NCBI GenBank assembly: GCA_964650525.1
Contig: CAZYUA010000019.1
Coordinates: 1-64,000 of the forward strand
Direction: 5' to 3'
Length of the DNA stretch: 64,000 nt
DNA from: UBA1413 sp964650525
GTDB lineage: Bacteria; Bacteroidota; Bacteroidia; Bacteroidales; Prolixibacteraceae
Below the pieces are notes generated by a model that was given only the letters and a program-made list of their open reading frames with translations, was not told the origin of the DNA and made no database searches. The position numbers and the translations under genes were made by a program. Position 1 is the stretch's first letter, and each line of letters begins with the position of its first letter. Below, one piece after another: positions 41,342-50,852 of the stretch.

Positions 41342-43315
41342 ATGGAGGAGCAAATCAGGGAACTTATTGCTGTTTCGAGGCATTACGGCAGCAAACGGGA
41401 ATATGTCATAGCTGGTGGCGGAAACACCTCCTGGAAATCGTCCGACCGGCTTACCATCAAAGCCAGCGGCACCAGTCTGGCCACCATCGGGGAAGAAGGT
41501 TTCTGTGTCCTCGACCGGGCAAAGCTGGCTGAAATTGCAGGAATGAAGTTTTCCCGGGATCCTGTGGAACGGGAAGAGCAGGTTAAAAATGCCCTGCTTT
41601 CGAGCCGGGTCAACCCGGAATCGGGGCTTCGTCCCTCGGTGGAGACCTCGCTGCACGATCTCTTCAGCTATGCTTTTGTCGTCCATACCCATCCGACTCT
41701 GGCCAACGGGCTTCTATGCGGCCAGGAAGCAGGTGAACGGGTAAAACAGCTGTTTGGTGATGATGCCCTTTACATTCCTTATGGCGACCCCGGGTTTATT
41801 TTGTTTACCCTAATCCGCGATGAGATCCTCCGGTACAGAAAGGTGAAAGGCAGGGATCCACAGCTGGTTATGATTCAAAACCACGGAGTTTTTGCAGCTG
41901 CCGACACCATTGCGGAGATCCACCGGATCTATGATGAGTTGGAAATGGTCCTCACAAGAACCATCGGAGTTTTGCCAGGAAAGGAACCGCTTGCACCTGC
42001 TCCTGTGTTTGCAGAGGCAGTGCCGGCTATCCGGATGATGTTGTCGGGCGAGGGACTTAAGGTAGCCAGGGCATTCAACAACCAGTCGGTAGCACCCTTC
42101 ATCAGGGATGCCGCTTCCTTTGCCTCCATTTCCCGCCCCTTCACTCCTGACCAGTTGGTTTATTGCCTGTCGGAATATCTGTTTGCTGAGAATACGGAGA
42201 GCCCGGAGGCCCTGATAGAGGAAGTAAAGGCTGGCATCGGGGAGTACCGCCGGCGGAAGGGAAGCAATCCCAGGGTACTATTTGTTAAAAATGCCGGGGT
42301 CATGGTTGCCGGGGAGTCTGCGGCAGAACTCGACAGCCTGGAGGCTTTGGTACTTGATTTTACGCGGATTGCCGGTCTGGCTGACCACTTTGGCGGGCCA
42401 CATCCCATGAGCCATGAGCAGGTGGTTTTTATTGAAAACTGGGAGGTCGAGAATTACCGGAAAAAGGTGGCTTCAGGAGAAAAACAGGGTGGCAGGGCAG
42501 AGAACAAGGTTGTCGTGGTTACAGGGGCGGCACAGGGATTCGGCGCCGGTATTGCGGGACTCCTGTTCCATGCAGGCGCCAACCTGGTTATTGCCGACCT
42601 GAACGAGGAAAAGGGTGCTGCTCTCGCGGCAGAATTGAACGATTTGGGAAAACAAAACAGAGCCCTTTTTATAAAAGCCGACGTTTCTGATCCGGCCTCG
42701 GTGGAGGAGATGGTCTGCAAATCGACCCTTTATTTCGGGGGTATAGACACGATGATTTCCAACGCCGGGATATTAAAGGCGGGAGGGCTCGACGAAATGA
42801 CCCCGGCGACCTTCGACCTGATGACGAGGGTGAACTACCATGCGTACTTTTATTGCGCCAAATATGCCTCCCGGGTGATGAAACTGCAACACCTCCACGC
42901 CCCCGGACATTGGATGGATATTATTCAGATCAACAGCAAGTCGGGTCTTAAAGGCAGCAACAAGAATTTTGCCTATGCAGGAGGGAAATTTGGCGGGATT
43001 GGCTTAACCCAGTCGTTCGCACTCGAACTAATGCCTTATCACATCAAGGTTAATGCCATTTGTCCCGGCAATTATTTCGACGGCCCCTTATGGTCTGATC
43101 CCGAAAAGGGACTGTTTGTTCAATATCTGCAAGCGGGGAAGATCAAAGGAGCCCGTACCGTTGAAGATGTGAAACGTTATTACGAAGAGCAGGTTCCGGC
43201 GGGACGGGGATGTCTTCCTGCCGATGTGGTAACAGCCATCCTGTACGTCATGGAACAGGCCTATGAAACGGGGCAGGCTTTACCGGTAACCGGAGGGCAG
43301 CAGATGATTCACTGA
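41342..43315 (+). CDS. Bifunctional class II aldolase / short-chain dehydrogenase (RhaD-RhaE-like)
   Basis: A 657-residue fusion. The N-terminal part (about 1-390) is a class II aldolase/adducin domain with GGGNTSWK, VHTHPTLANGLLC for zinc binding and QNHGVF. The C-terminal part (about 400-657) is an SDR domain with TGAAQGFGAGIA for cofactor and the catalytic YxxxK in AYAGGKFGG. Known fusions of this type cleave rhamnulose 1-phosphate and oxidise the resulting lactaldehyde. No rhamnose kinase, isomerase or transporter is here, so the substrate is only a suggestion. Confidence 0.88.
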   Translation: MEEQIRELIAVSRHYGSKREYVIAGGGNTSWKSSDRLTIKASGTSLATIGEEGFCVLDRAKLAEIAGMKFSRDPVEREEQVKNALLSSRVNPESGLRPSVETSLHDLFSYAFVVHTHPTLANGLLCGQEAGERVKQLFGDDALYIPYGDPGFILFTLIRDEILRYRKVKGRDPQLVMIQNHGVFAAADTIAEIHRIYDELEMVLTRTIGVLPGKEPLAPAPVFAEAVPAIRMMLSGEGLKVARAFNNQSVAPFIRDAASFASISRPFTPDQLVYCLSEYLFAENTESPEALIEEVKAGIGEYRRRKGSNPRVLFVKNAGVMVAGESAAELDSLEALVLDFTRIAGLADHFGGPHPMSHEQVVFIENWEVENYRKKVASGEKQGGRAENKVVVVTGAAQGFGAGIAGLLFHAGANLVIADLNEEKGAALAAELNDLGKQNRALFIKADVSDPASVEEMVCKSTLYFGGIDTMISNAGILKAGGLDEMTPATFDLMTRVNYHAYFYCAKYASRVMKLQHLHAPGHWMDIIQINSKSGLKGSNKNFAYAGGKFGGIGLTQSFALELMPYHIKVNAICPGNYFDGPLWSDPEKGLFVQYLQAGKIKGARTVEDVKRYYEEQVPAGRGCLPADVVTAILYVMEQAYETGQALPVTGGQQMIH

Positions 43316-43356
43316 TGGCCGGGCTGCCGCTTCCGCGGGCAGACAGCGAACTGCTG

Positions 43357-43863
43357 TTACCCTGGCACCATCATCCGGAGAATCTCAGCCGGATTCAAAT
43401 CGGGATCTCCGATCCTGAACTGAGCCTTTACGTAATAGGGGCGCCTTTTTTCAAGGGTTTCCGCCACGTAACGGGCGAGTTCCTGCGGTGATTTACCCTG
43501 GATCAGGGGTCTGACGGTTTTGGACACGCTAAGCCTTGCTGTCAGGCTTCGGGCATCGGGATCGAAAAAAAGGGTAAAGCCCGTGCGGTTCATCAGATCC
43601 ATGTTATCAAAAAAACAGGGAGTACCCCCTCCGGTGGCCACCACCACATCATTGAATTCCGAAACCTCTTCAAGGGCTTTCCTTTCTTTAAGGCGGAAAA
43701 CCTCCTCCCCTTCGAGGGAGAATATCAGGGCTACAGAACGGCAGTACCGCTCCTCTATGTATTTGTCGAGGTCGACAAACTGCAACCCGGCATAGCGTGC
43801 CAGACGCTTGCCCGCTGTGGATTTCCCACTTCCCATAAATCCCACCAGGTAGATCCGCATCAT
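43357..43863 (-). CDS. aroK: Shikimate kinase
   Basis: Phosphorylates shikimate in the aromatic amino acid pathway. The 168-residue P-loop kinase has Walker A GFMGSGKST (8-16), the shikimate-binding DLDKYIEERYCRSV, and GGGTPCF. Length is normal. Its ATG overlaps the parC stop (TGATG), so it is translationally coupled to the topoisomerase genes. A second ATG follows directly and could also serve. Confidence 0.93.
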   Translation of the reverse strand: MMRIYLVGFMGSGKSTAGKRLARYAGLQFVDLDKYIEERYCRSVALIFSLEGEEVFRLKERKALEEVSEFNDVVVATGGGTPCFFDNMDLMNRTGFTLFFDPDARSLTARLSVSKTVRPLIQGKSPQELARYVAETLEKRRPYYVKAQFRIGDPDLNPAEILRMMVPG

Positions 43864-46490
43864 CAGAAAAGGGTCATCTGGCTGGCATCCTCATTGGATG
43901 GCCGTTCTATTTCAAAAGGAATATCATCAAACCCGGAACTCCCGGGTTCTTCCGTTTCTGTGTCAGACTGCACGTCGTGTTCATCTTTGATTACGGGCTC
44001 CAGCTCAACGACATTTTCAACATAAAAATGGGACAGTCTCTTTCCTTTTGCTTTCCAGCTTTTTATGCCGATGAATTCGGCCACCTCAATGATCTCGTTT
44101 TCACGGTCGCTGTTTTTACCCCCGAATTCAATTTCAAAACGCGGATACCGCACCCAGGTAACACTCACCAGCTTGTTCGCGGCGTTTTCACCGATGAACC
44201 GGATGGGTTTGTTCAGCGTTTCTTCGATTTCAAACCGCTTCACATAATAAAAATCCAGTTCTGCATCAAAATAGATGACCGACAGGATTTTACCAGGATC
44301 GAATTTTTCTATCGCCAGGATACCGGGTTCGAAATGGTTGTTCAGATCGTAGGTATACAATTGATACTCTCCGCTTTTGTACACAACCAGGATTTTGTCT
44401 TCACCGGAAAATTCACCGAGGTATTTTCCTCTCTTGTCGGCATTGAGCCTGAGAACATCGGGATCGAACCAAACCTTCAGTCCGCCCAGGGTTGAGATTC
44501 CCCGTTCGTGAAGGGTTATTTTGTGAACTTCGTATTTTGTAAGGATGTTGCCCATGGATTGCCGGCCCTTGATGGTAAGGTCCCCCATATCCACCTCAAA
44601 TACCAGCTTTTTTATGCGGGGTTTGGGTTTGAGGAATACCTTCAGTACTTCGGCCTCGCCATTGGGATTGGAAGAAAAATAGATAACCCTGGAGCCTTTG
44701 GTGCCCATCGTGATGTCGTACTCTTTATCGCGTGTCACACCTGTCACTGAAAACCGTTTCATGTACGAAAAACCGGTTTTCCCGTCGCGGTATACTACGT
44801 TGAACACGGTACGGGTATCGTCTCTGCGGAACACATCCAAATGCATTACATTTTTGCCGATGAATGCTTTGTCGCTTACCCGGGTAACAAAATAGGTACC
44901 GTCGCGCCTGAAAATGATGATATCGTCGATGTCGGAGCAATCGCAAACATATTCAGCCTTTTTGAGCCCCATACCGGCAAATCCTTCGACCCTGTCGATG
45001 TACAATTTTTCGTTGGCCACGACTACCTTGGCAGCAACGATATTTTCGAAGGACCGGATTTCGGTGCGTCGTTCCCTTCCTCTGCCGTATTTGGTTTTCA
45101 GCCTGACGAACCAATCTATGGTATAGGGAATGATTCGGACAATGTGTCCTTTCACCTCTTCAATTTCCTCCTGGAGGGCCAGAAGATAATCGGCAGCTTT
45201 GTCGGCGTTGAATTTGAGTATCCGTGCCATTCTGATTTCCATCAGGCGGAGAATGTCTTCACGGGTCACCTCCCGGCGGAGTTTCTGTTTCCAGGGTTCC
45301 AACCTTTTATCTACATGGTCAACAGCCTGGTCCATTGTCCCGGCCCCCTCAAAATCCTTATCCTTGTAGATCCGTTTCTCGATAAAGATCTTTTCCAGGG
45401 AGGCAAAGTGCCAGGCCTCTTCGAGTTCACTTTTCCGGATCCCGAGTTCCAGTTTCAGCAACTCCAGGGTTGAGTTAACCGATTTTTTCAGAATATCGGA
45501 AACGCAGATGAAGGCAGGTTTGTCGTTTTCGATGATGCAGGCATTGGGGCTCAGGGAAACCTCACAGTCGGTAAAGGCATAAAGGGCGTCGATGGTTTTA
45601 TCGGACGATACGCCGGGGGCCAGGTGAACCAGGATCTCAACATGGGCAGCAGTATTGTCGTCGATTTTCCGGATCTTGATTTTCCCTTTTTCGTTGGCTT
45701 TCAGAATCGACTCGATGATGGTGGTTGTCGTCTTACCAAAGGGTATCTCACTAATCACCAGTGTTTTACTATCCCTCTTTTCGATTTTGGCTCTTACCTT
45801 GATCACTCCTCCCCTGAGACCATCGTTGTATTTGGAAACATCTACAGATCCGCCGGTTGGAAAGTCGGGGTAGAGGATAAAGGATTCCTCTTTGAGGAAT
45901 GCCACGGCGGCATCCAGAATATCGTTGAAATTATGGGGAAAAATCTTGGAAGCCAGTCCGACGGCAATACCGTCGACGCCCTGGGCGAGCAGGAGAGGAA
46001 ATTTGGCCGGCAGGGTTACCGGTTCCTTTTTGCGGCCGTCGTAGGAGAGTTTCCAATCGGTGGTTTTAGGATTGAAGAGTACCTCGAGGGCGAATTTGGA
46101 GAGCCGGGCTTCGATATACCGGGGAGCAGCGGCGCCGTCGCCTGTCAGCAGGTTGCCCCAGTTACCCTGGGTTTCAATCAGAAGATCTTTTTGTCCCAAC
46201 TGTACCAGGGCATCGCCGATGGAAGCATCTCCATGGGGATGGTATTGCATGGTCTGCCCGATGATGTTGGCAACCTTGTTGAACCGTCCGTCGTCCATTT
46301 CCCGCATAGCATGCAGTATACGGCGCTGTACCGGTTTCAATCCATCAATGACATACGGGACTGCCCGCTCAAGGATCACGTACGACGCGTAATCCATAAA
46401 CCAGTCACGGTACATCCCCGACAGGTAGGTTATCTCTTCCTTCGGGGTTTCAGGTTTACCCTCCTGAACAGGTTCAATATTCTCCGACAT
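43863..46490 (-). CDS. parC: Type IIA topoisomerase subunit A (ParC/GyrA family)
   Basis: DNA-cleaving subunit of topoisomerase IV by pairing with the adjacent ParE-like gene. The 875-residue protein has the catalytic Tyr125 in APRYIEARLS. The helix that lines the quinolone site reads HPHGDASIGDAL, with Ala89 where E. coli GyrA has Ser83. The C-terminal half (about 490-820) is the beta-pinwheel domain; it lacks a clear GyrA box QRRGGKG, which favours ParC over GyrA. The C-terminal 60 residues are acidic and disordered. It follows parE by 97 bp. Confidence 0.9.
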   Translation of the reverse strand: MSENIEPVQEGKPETPKEEITYLSGMYRDWFMDYASYVILERAVPYVIDGLKPVQRRILHAMREMDDGRFNKVANIIGQTMQYHPHGDASIGDALVQLGQKDLLIETQGNWGNLLTGDGAAAPRYIEARLSKFALEVLFNPKTTDWKLSYDGRKKEPVTLPAKFPLLLAQGVDGIAVGLASKIFPHNFNDILDAAVAFLKEESFILYPDFPTGGSVDVSKYNDGLRGGVIKVRAKIEKRDSKTLVISEIPFGKTTTTIIESILKANEKGKIKIRKIDDNTAAHVEILVHLAPGVSSDKTIDALYAFTDCEVSLSPNACIIENDKPAFICVSDILKKSVNSTLELLKLELGIRKSELEEAWHFASLEKIFIEKRIYKDKDFEGAGTMDQAVDHVDKRLEPWKQKLRREVTREDILRLMEIRMARILKFNADKAADYLLALQEEIEEVKGHIVRIIPYTIDWFVRLKTKYGRGRERRTEIRSFENIVAAKVVVANEKLYIDRVEGFAGMGLKKAEYVCDCSDIDDIIIFRRDGTYFVTRVSDKAFIGKNVMHLDVFRRDDTRTVFNVVYRDGKTGFSYMKRFSVTGVTRDKEYDITMGTKGSRVIYFSSNPNGEAEVLKVFLKPKPRIKKLVFEVDMGDLTIKGRQSMGNILTKYEVHKITLHERGISTLGGLKVWFDPDVLRLNADKRGKYLGEFSGEDKILVVYKSGEYQLYTYDLNNHFEPGILAIEKFDPGKILSVIYFDAELDFYYVKRFEIEETLNKPIRFIGENAANKLVSVTWVRYPRFEIEFGGKNSDRENEIIEVAEFIGIKSWKAKGKRLSHFYVENVVELEPVIKDEHDVQSDTETEEPGSSGFDDIPFEIERPSNEDASQMTLF

Positions 46491-46587
46491 AAGACAGATA
46501 GCCGGCAGTCTGCTTTTCAGGGCAAACCGGAATGACCGGCCTTTTTACACATTAATTGAAATACTATTGGGTGGATCAGGCAGGGTT

Positions 46588-48423
46588 TTACGCAACCTCA
46601 TCCTTTTCTACATATAGGTTATCGATGATGAAATCCTGCCGTTCCGGGGTGTTTTTTCCCATATAGAATTCGAGCATCTGGGTAACCGATTCGTGTTTTT
46701 TCATTTGAACAGGGTCCAGGCGCATACCGCTGCCGATAAAATGCTGAAACTCATCGGGGGAGATCTCTCCCAGCCCTTTAAACCTGGTGATTTCCGGATT
46801 TCCTTTCAGGGTGTTGATGGCTTCGTTTTTTTCCTCCCCGGAATAGCAGTAAAAGGTCTGTTTTTTATTGCGAACCCGGAAAAGGGGGGTTTGCAGGATG
46901 AAAACATGTCCTTTCCGGATCAGTTCAGGAAAGAACTGGAGGAAGAAGGTGATCAGCAGGAGGCGGATGTGCATTCCGTCCACGTCGGCATCGGTGGCGA
47001 TAATCACCCGGGCATAGCGGAGATCATCGATGCTGTCTTCGATATTGAGAGCAGCCTGGAGCAGGTTGAACTCTTCGTTTTCATACACCACTTTTTTGGA
47101 GAGGCCAAAGGTATTCAGGGGTTTTCCCTTGAGGCTGAAGACCGCCTGGGTGTCTACATCGCGCGATTTGGTAATGGAACCGCTGGCAGAATCTCCCTCG
47201 GTAATGAAAATGCAGGTCTCTTCGCGCTTTTCATCAGAGTCGGTGAGATGAATCCGGCAGTCGCGCAGCTTCCGGTTATGGAGATTGGACTTTTTGGCAC
47301 GGGCTTTGGCAATTTTCTTGATGCCGGTGATGGCTTTTCTTTCCCTTTCCGCATCCTGAATGCGGTGCAGCAGTATATCAGCGGTATCCGGGTTTTTGTG
47401 GAGGTAATTATCCAGCTCTTTCTGTACAAAATTAAACACGTGGGTTCTGACCGTCGGACCTTCCGGCCCCATATCCCGCGATCCCAGTTTGGTTTTCGTC
47501 TGCGACTCGAACACCGGTTCTTCAACCTTGATACTAATGGCGGCAACTATAGAAGCCCGGATATCGGAGGGTTCAAAATCTTTTTTATAAAACTCCCGGA
47601 TGGTTTTCACCAGAACTTCCCGGAAAGCCTGCAGGTGAGTTCCTCCCTGGCTGGTATGCTGACCGTTGACAAACGAATAGTAGTCTTCTCCATACTGGTT
47701 GCCATGGGTGATGGCCACCTCGATGTCGTCGCCCCGCAAATGGATGATCGGATAGAGGGGTTCTGCTTCCAGGTTATCTTCCAGGAGATCGCGCAAACCG
47801 TTGCGCGAAATAAACTTCTGTCCGTTGAATTCGATGATGAGGCCGGCATTCAGGAAGGAATAATTCTTCATCATGTTCTGGACATGATCGCTGATGTACC
47901 GGTAATTTCTGAAGATGGTTTCGTCGGGGCGGAAGGTGACCAGGGTTCCGTTCGCCTCATCAGTGGCGACCAGTGGGTGGTCCTCCATCTGAATACCCCT
48001 GGTAAACCGGATCTCTTTGGCCTGACCATCGCGGATCGCACGAATGGAAAAGTCGGCTGACAAAGCATTTACAGCCTTGACGCCCACGCCATTCAGCCCC
48101 ACCGATTTCTTGAAGACCTGTGAATCGTATTTGGCGCCGGTGTTCATTTTGCTTACGGCATCTGCCAGTTTACCCAGGGGAATTCCTCTTCCGTAATCCC
48201 TGACAGTGACGATTTCCTGGTCTATGCGGACTTCGATCTTTTTTCCGAACCCCATCATAAACTCATCGACCGAGTTATCAAGCACCTCTTTCAGCAGGAC
48301 ATAGATCCCATCGTCGGCAGCGGTACCATCGCCGAGTTTGCCGATGTACATTCCCGGCCGTTTCCGGATATGCTCCTGCCAGTCCAGGGTAGTAATGGTA
48401 CTTTCATCATACACAGCCGTCAT
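46588..48423 (-). CDS. parE: Type IIA topoisomerase subunit B (ParE/GyrB family)
   Basis: ATPase subunit of topoisomerase IV, 611 residues. The GHKL ATPase domain has RPGMYIGKLGDG, DNSVDEFMMG, RDYGRGIP and GLNGVGVKAVNAL; the transducer follows, then the Toprim domain with TEGDSASG and DADVDGMHIRLL. Shorter than GyrB of many bacteria and paired with the ParC-like gene. ATG 48423 was chosen: a frame start at 48444 would lie inside the -7 box at 48442-48449. Confidence 0.92.
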   Translation of the reverse strand: MTAVYDESTITTLDWQEHIRKRPGMYIGKLGDGTAADDGIYVLLKEVLDNSVDEFMMGFGKKIEVRIDQEIVTVRDYGRGIPLGKLADAVSKMNTGAKYDSQVFKKSVGLNGVGVKAVNALSADFSIRAIRDGQAKEIRFTRGIQMEDHPLVATDEANGTLVTFRPDETIFRNYRYISDHVQNMMKNYSFLNAGLIIEFNGQKFISRNGLRDLLEDNLEAEPLYPIIHLRGDDIEVAITHGNQYGEDYYSFVNGQHTSQGGTHLQAFREVLVKTIREFYKKDFEPSDIRASIVAAISIKVEEPVFESQTKTKLGSRDMGPEGPTVRTHVFNFVQKELDNYLHKNPDTADILLHRIQDAERERKAITGIKKIAKARAKKSNLHNRKLRDCRIHLTDSDEKREETCIFITEGDSASGSITKSRDVDTQAVFSLKGKPLNTFGLSKKVVYENEEFNLLQAALNIEDSIDDLRYARVIIATDADVDGMHIRLLLITFFLQFFPELIRKGHVFILQTPLFRVRNKKQTFYCYSGEEKNEAINTLKGNPEITRFKGLGEISPDEFQHFIGSGMRLDPVQMKKHESVTQMLEFYMGKNTPERQDFIIDNLYVEKDEVA

Positions 48424-48441
48424 ATACCGGGAATTTTGATG

Positions 48442-48449
48442 CAAATATA
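48442..48449 (-). promoter_or_regulatory. -7 box TATATTTG upstream of parE
   Basis: Exact TAnnTTTG on the minus strand, 18 bp from the parE ATG. No clear -33 is visible. It decides the parE start and heads the parE-parC-aroK operon. Confidence 0.5.
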
Positions 48450-48515
48450 ACGAAAAGGAGAGCCGGTGAAGATTCCTGAGAAATCAGTAATGAACAGGGT
48501 CCGGTTGATAAAGTT

Positions 48516-49208
48516 CTATAACAGATTGTATTTGTGAAGGATATAGGAAGCCAGCAGGGCGGTGGCGGTGACGGTGGCGAGGGTTAACAGGATCATGGAG
48601 GCTTCCCGGTTGCTCATCCGGTTTTTTTCGATCCTTGGGCTGCCGCTGTAAAAAAGACTGGTTTCCACGAGCTGTATGATTTTATAGAAGAGGAAGCCGG
48701 TAACGGCTCCCAGGAGCCAGCCGCCCACGATGTCGAGGGGAAAATGAGCCCCGGTGTATATCCGCGACCAGGAGACCAGCAAGGCCCAGGAAAAGACCGG
48801 CCAGAAGCTGATGTGGTTCCTGAAAATCAGGGCAGTGAGGGTCAGTACATAAGCCACATTGGCCGCATGGGAAGAAACAAAGCCGTAAAGGCCTCCCGGC
48901 TTCAGCACCAGGTGGGTCATCGCCTGTAAGGCAGGATCGTGACCGGGCCGGAGCCGTTGGAACCCATCCTTGATCCACCCCGAAACCTGATCACTGACAA
49001 CCAGTCCTGCCACCAGAATTACCAGCACAATCCATCCTTTGCTTCTGTAATTCCTGAAAATGGTTACCAGAAGCACAAAATAAAAAGGAATCCAGGTTTC
49101 TTTCCTGGTAAAAAAAAGCATGGCACTGTCCCAAAAGGGAGTATGGCCGCTATTCAGAAGCAGGAACAGATTGCTGTCGAACCGGAGCAGAGCATCGAAG
49201 AGGTTCAT
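48516..49208 (-). CDS. PAP2-family membrane phosphatase
   Basis: A 230-residue membrane protein with about six helices. The acid-phosphatase motifs are visible as KDGFQRLRPG (C1), GLYGFVSSHAANV (C2, with SSHA instead of PSGH) and SRIYTGAHFPLDIVGG (C3, with the nucleophilic His). It may act on undecaprenyl-pyrophosphate or another lipid phosphate. It starts directly after the obg stop codon (no spacer) and ends the hpt-adk-obg transcription unit. Confidence 0.88.
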   Translation of the reverse strand: MNLFDALLRFDSNLFLLLNSGHTPFWDSAMLFFTRKETWIPFYFVLLVTIFRNYRSKGWIVLVILVAGLVVSDQVSGWIKDGFQRLRPGHDPALQAMTHLVLKPGGLYGFVSSHAANVAYVLTLTALIFRNHISFWPVFSWALLVSWSRIYTGAHFPLDIVGGWLLGAVTGFLFYKIIQLVETSLFYSGSPRIEKNRMSNREASMILLTLATVTATALLASYILHKYNLL

Positions 49209-50201
49209 TTACGCATTGTTAAGCATATCCCAGATAGTGTCTTTAAGCCGGACCAGGTTGAATCCGGTGACAGAGGAAAAAAAGAGATGCGGGATGCCCG
49301 GCAGCTGCCGGGAGATCTCGGTCATCAGTTCCCCGTCGAGCATATCGCATTTGCTGATGGTGAGCAATCGCTGTTTATCGAGCAGTTCCGGGTTGTATTT
49401 GCCGAGTTCATCGAGGAGTATCTGGTATTCGCGCAGGTAATCCCGGCTGTCGGCAGGAATCAGGAACAGGAGCATGGCATTCCGTTCGATATGGCGCAGA
49501 AACTGCAAACCGAGACCTTTTCCGAGGTGGGCCCCTTCGATAATGCCCGGAATATCTGCCATGACGAACGAACGGTGGTCGCGATAGCTGACAATACCCA
49601 CATTTGGGACGAGGGTTGTAAACGGGTAATCAGCAATTTTAGGTTTTGCTGCGGAGACTACAGAAAGGAGGGTTGATTTTCCGGAACTGGGGAATCCGAC
49701 CAGGCCGACATCTGCCAGGATTTTCAGTTCGAGGAATACCCATTTCTCGATACCGGGTTCTCCGGGCTGGGCAAAGCGGGGGGTTTGCAAGGTCGGCGAT
49801 TTGAAATGGGTGTTCCCCAGTCCGCCCCGGCCTCCCGGGAAAAGGATGCTGGTTTCTTTGTCGTGGGTGATTTCCAGCAGGAGTTCTCCGGTTTCGGCAT
49901 CACGGACTACCGTTCCCAGGGGAACTTCAATAATTTTATCTTCGCCGCCGGCACCGAAGCTGCACTGTTTGCCGCCCTGTTCGCCATGACCGGCACGGAA
50001 ATGCCGGTGGTATTTCAGATGGAGAAGCGTCCACATTTGTGAATTCCCTTTCAGGATGATGTGCCCGCCGCGTCCGCCGTCTCCGCCATCAGGCCCTCCT
50101 TTGGGTTCGAACTTTTCACGCCGGAGATGAGCCGATCCTGCCCCTCCATTGCCGGAACGGCAATAGATCTTCACAAGATCTACAAAATTGGATTCAGCCA
50201 T
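49209..50201 (-). CDS. obg: Obg GTPase, ribosome assembly
   Basis: Essential GTPase for late 50S assembly and growth control; it also binds ppGpp in other bacteria. The 330-residue protein has the Gly-rich Obg fold (1-158; FEPKGGPDGGDGGRGG and FPGGRGGLGNTHF), then the G domain with G1 GFPSSGKST, G2 TTLVPNVG, G3 DIPGIIEGA and SKCD for G4. It lacks the extra C-terminal OCT domain of some relatives. Confidence 0.94.
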   Translation of the reverse strand: MAESNFVDLVKIYCRSGNGGAGSAHLRREKFEPKGGPDGGDGGRGGHIILKGNSQMWTLLHLKYHRHFRAGHGEQGGKQCSFGAGGEDKIIEVPLGTVVRDAETGELLLEITHDKETSILFPGGRGGLGNTHFKSPTLQTPRFAQPGEPGIEKWVFLELKILADVGLVGFPSSGKSTLLSVVSAAKPKIADYPFTTLVPNVGIVSYRDHRSFVMADIPGIIEGAHLGKGLGLQFLRHIERNAMLLFLIPADSRDYLREYQILLDELGKYNPELLDKQRLLTISKCDMLDGELMTEISRQLPGIPHLFFSSVTGFNLVRLKDTIWDMLNNA

Positions 50202-50261
50202 CTTATGCTATCATAAAGGTTCTGAGCCGGAGTTCCCTGCCCAAGCCGGCACCCCGGGGCA

Positions 50262-50840
50262 TTACTTCATTAACTGGTCCACCCTGCTCATCAGCCGGTC
50301 TGCTATTTCAGAAATGGTGCCCATACCGTCAATGCCGAAAAATTTGCCCTGCTGATTGTAATATTCAATCAGAGGGGCTGTTTTTTCACGGTACACCTGG
50401 ATGCGGTTCTCAATCACTGAGCAGTCCTGGTCGTCGGCTCTGCCCGACACTAAACCCCTTCCCAGCAACCGGTCTATCAGTTCCTGGTGTTCAACCTCCA
50501 GGGAGAGCATTCCCGAAATGGGTGTTCCGTTTTCATTGAGGAGGGCATCCAGGGCCTGGGCCTGGGCAACGGTCCGCGGGAAGCCGTCAAAAATGAAACC
50601 CCGGGCTTCCCGGTTGGTTTCCAGTTTACTGCGGATCATTCCGATTACCACACTGTCGGGTACCAGTTCCCCTTTGTCCATATAGTGGCGGGCTTCAAGG
50701 CCCAGAGGGGTTCCGGCTGCCGTCTCACTTCGCAGGAGATCGCCTGTGGACAGATGAATTAACCCATAAGACCGGATCAGAAATTCAGCCTGAGTACCCT
50801 TGCCTGCACCGGGAGGGCCAAATAAAACAAGATTCAGCAT
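50262..50840 (-). CDS. adk: Adenylate kinase
   Basis: Interconverts ATP, ADP and AMP. The 192-residue enzyme is the short form with a small lid: Walker A GPPGAGKGT (8-16), the AMP-site STGDLLRSE, GFIFDGFPRT and GRADDQD in the lid hinge. It starts 12 bp after the hpt stop on the same strand. Confidence 0.95.
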   Translation of the reverse strand: MLNLVLFGPPGAGKGTQAEFLIRSYGLIHLSTGDLLRSETAAGTPLGLEARHYMDKGELVPDSVVIGMIRSKLETNREARGFIFDGFPRTVAQAQALDALLNENGTPISGMLSLEVEHQELIDRLLGRGLVSGRADDQDCSVIENRIQVYREKTAPLIEYYNQQGKFFGIDGMGTISEIADRLMSRVDQLMK

Positions 50841-50852
50841 AATCGTATTTGT

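Noticed and set aside
46693..48060. 455-codon open frame antisense to parE
   Set aside because: The minus strand encodes an intact ParE with all motifs; the plus-strand frame is a shadow.
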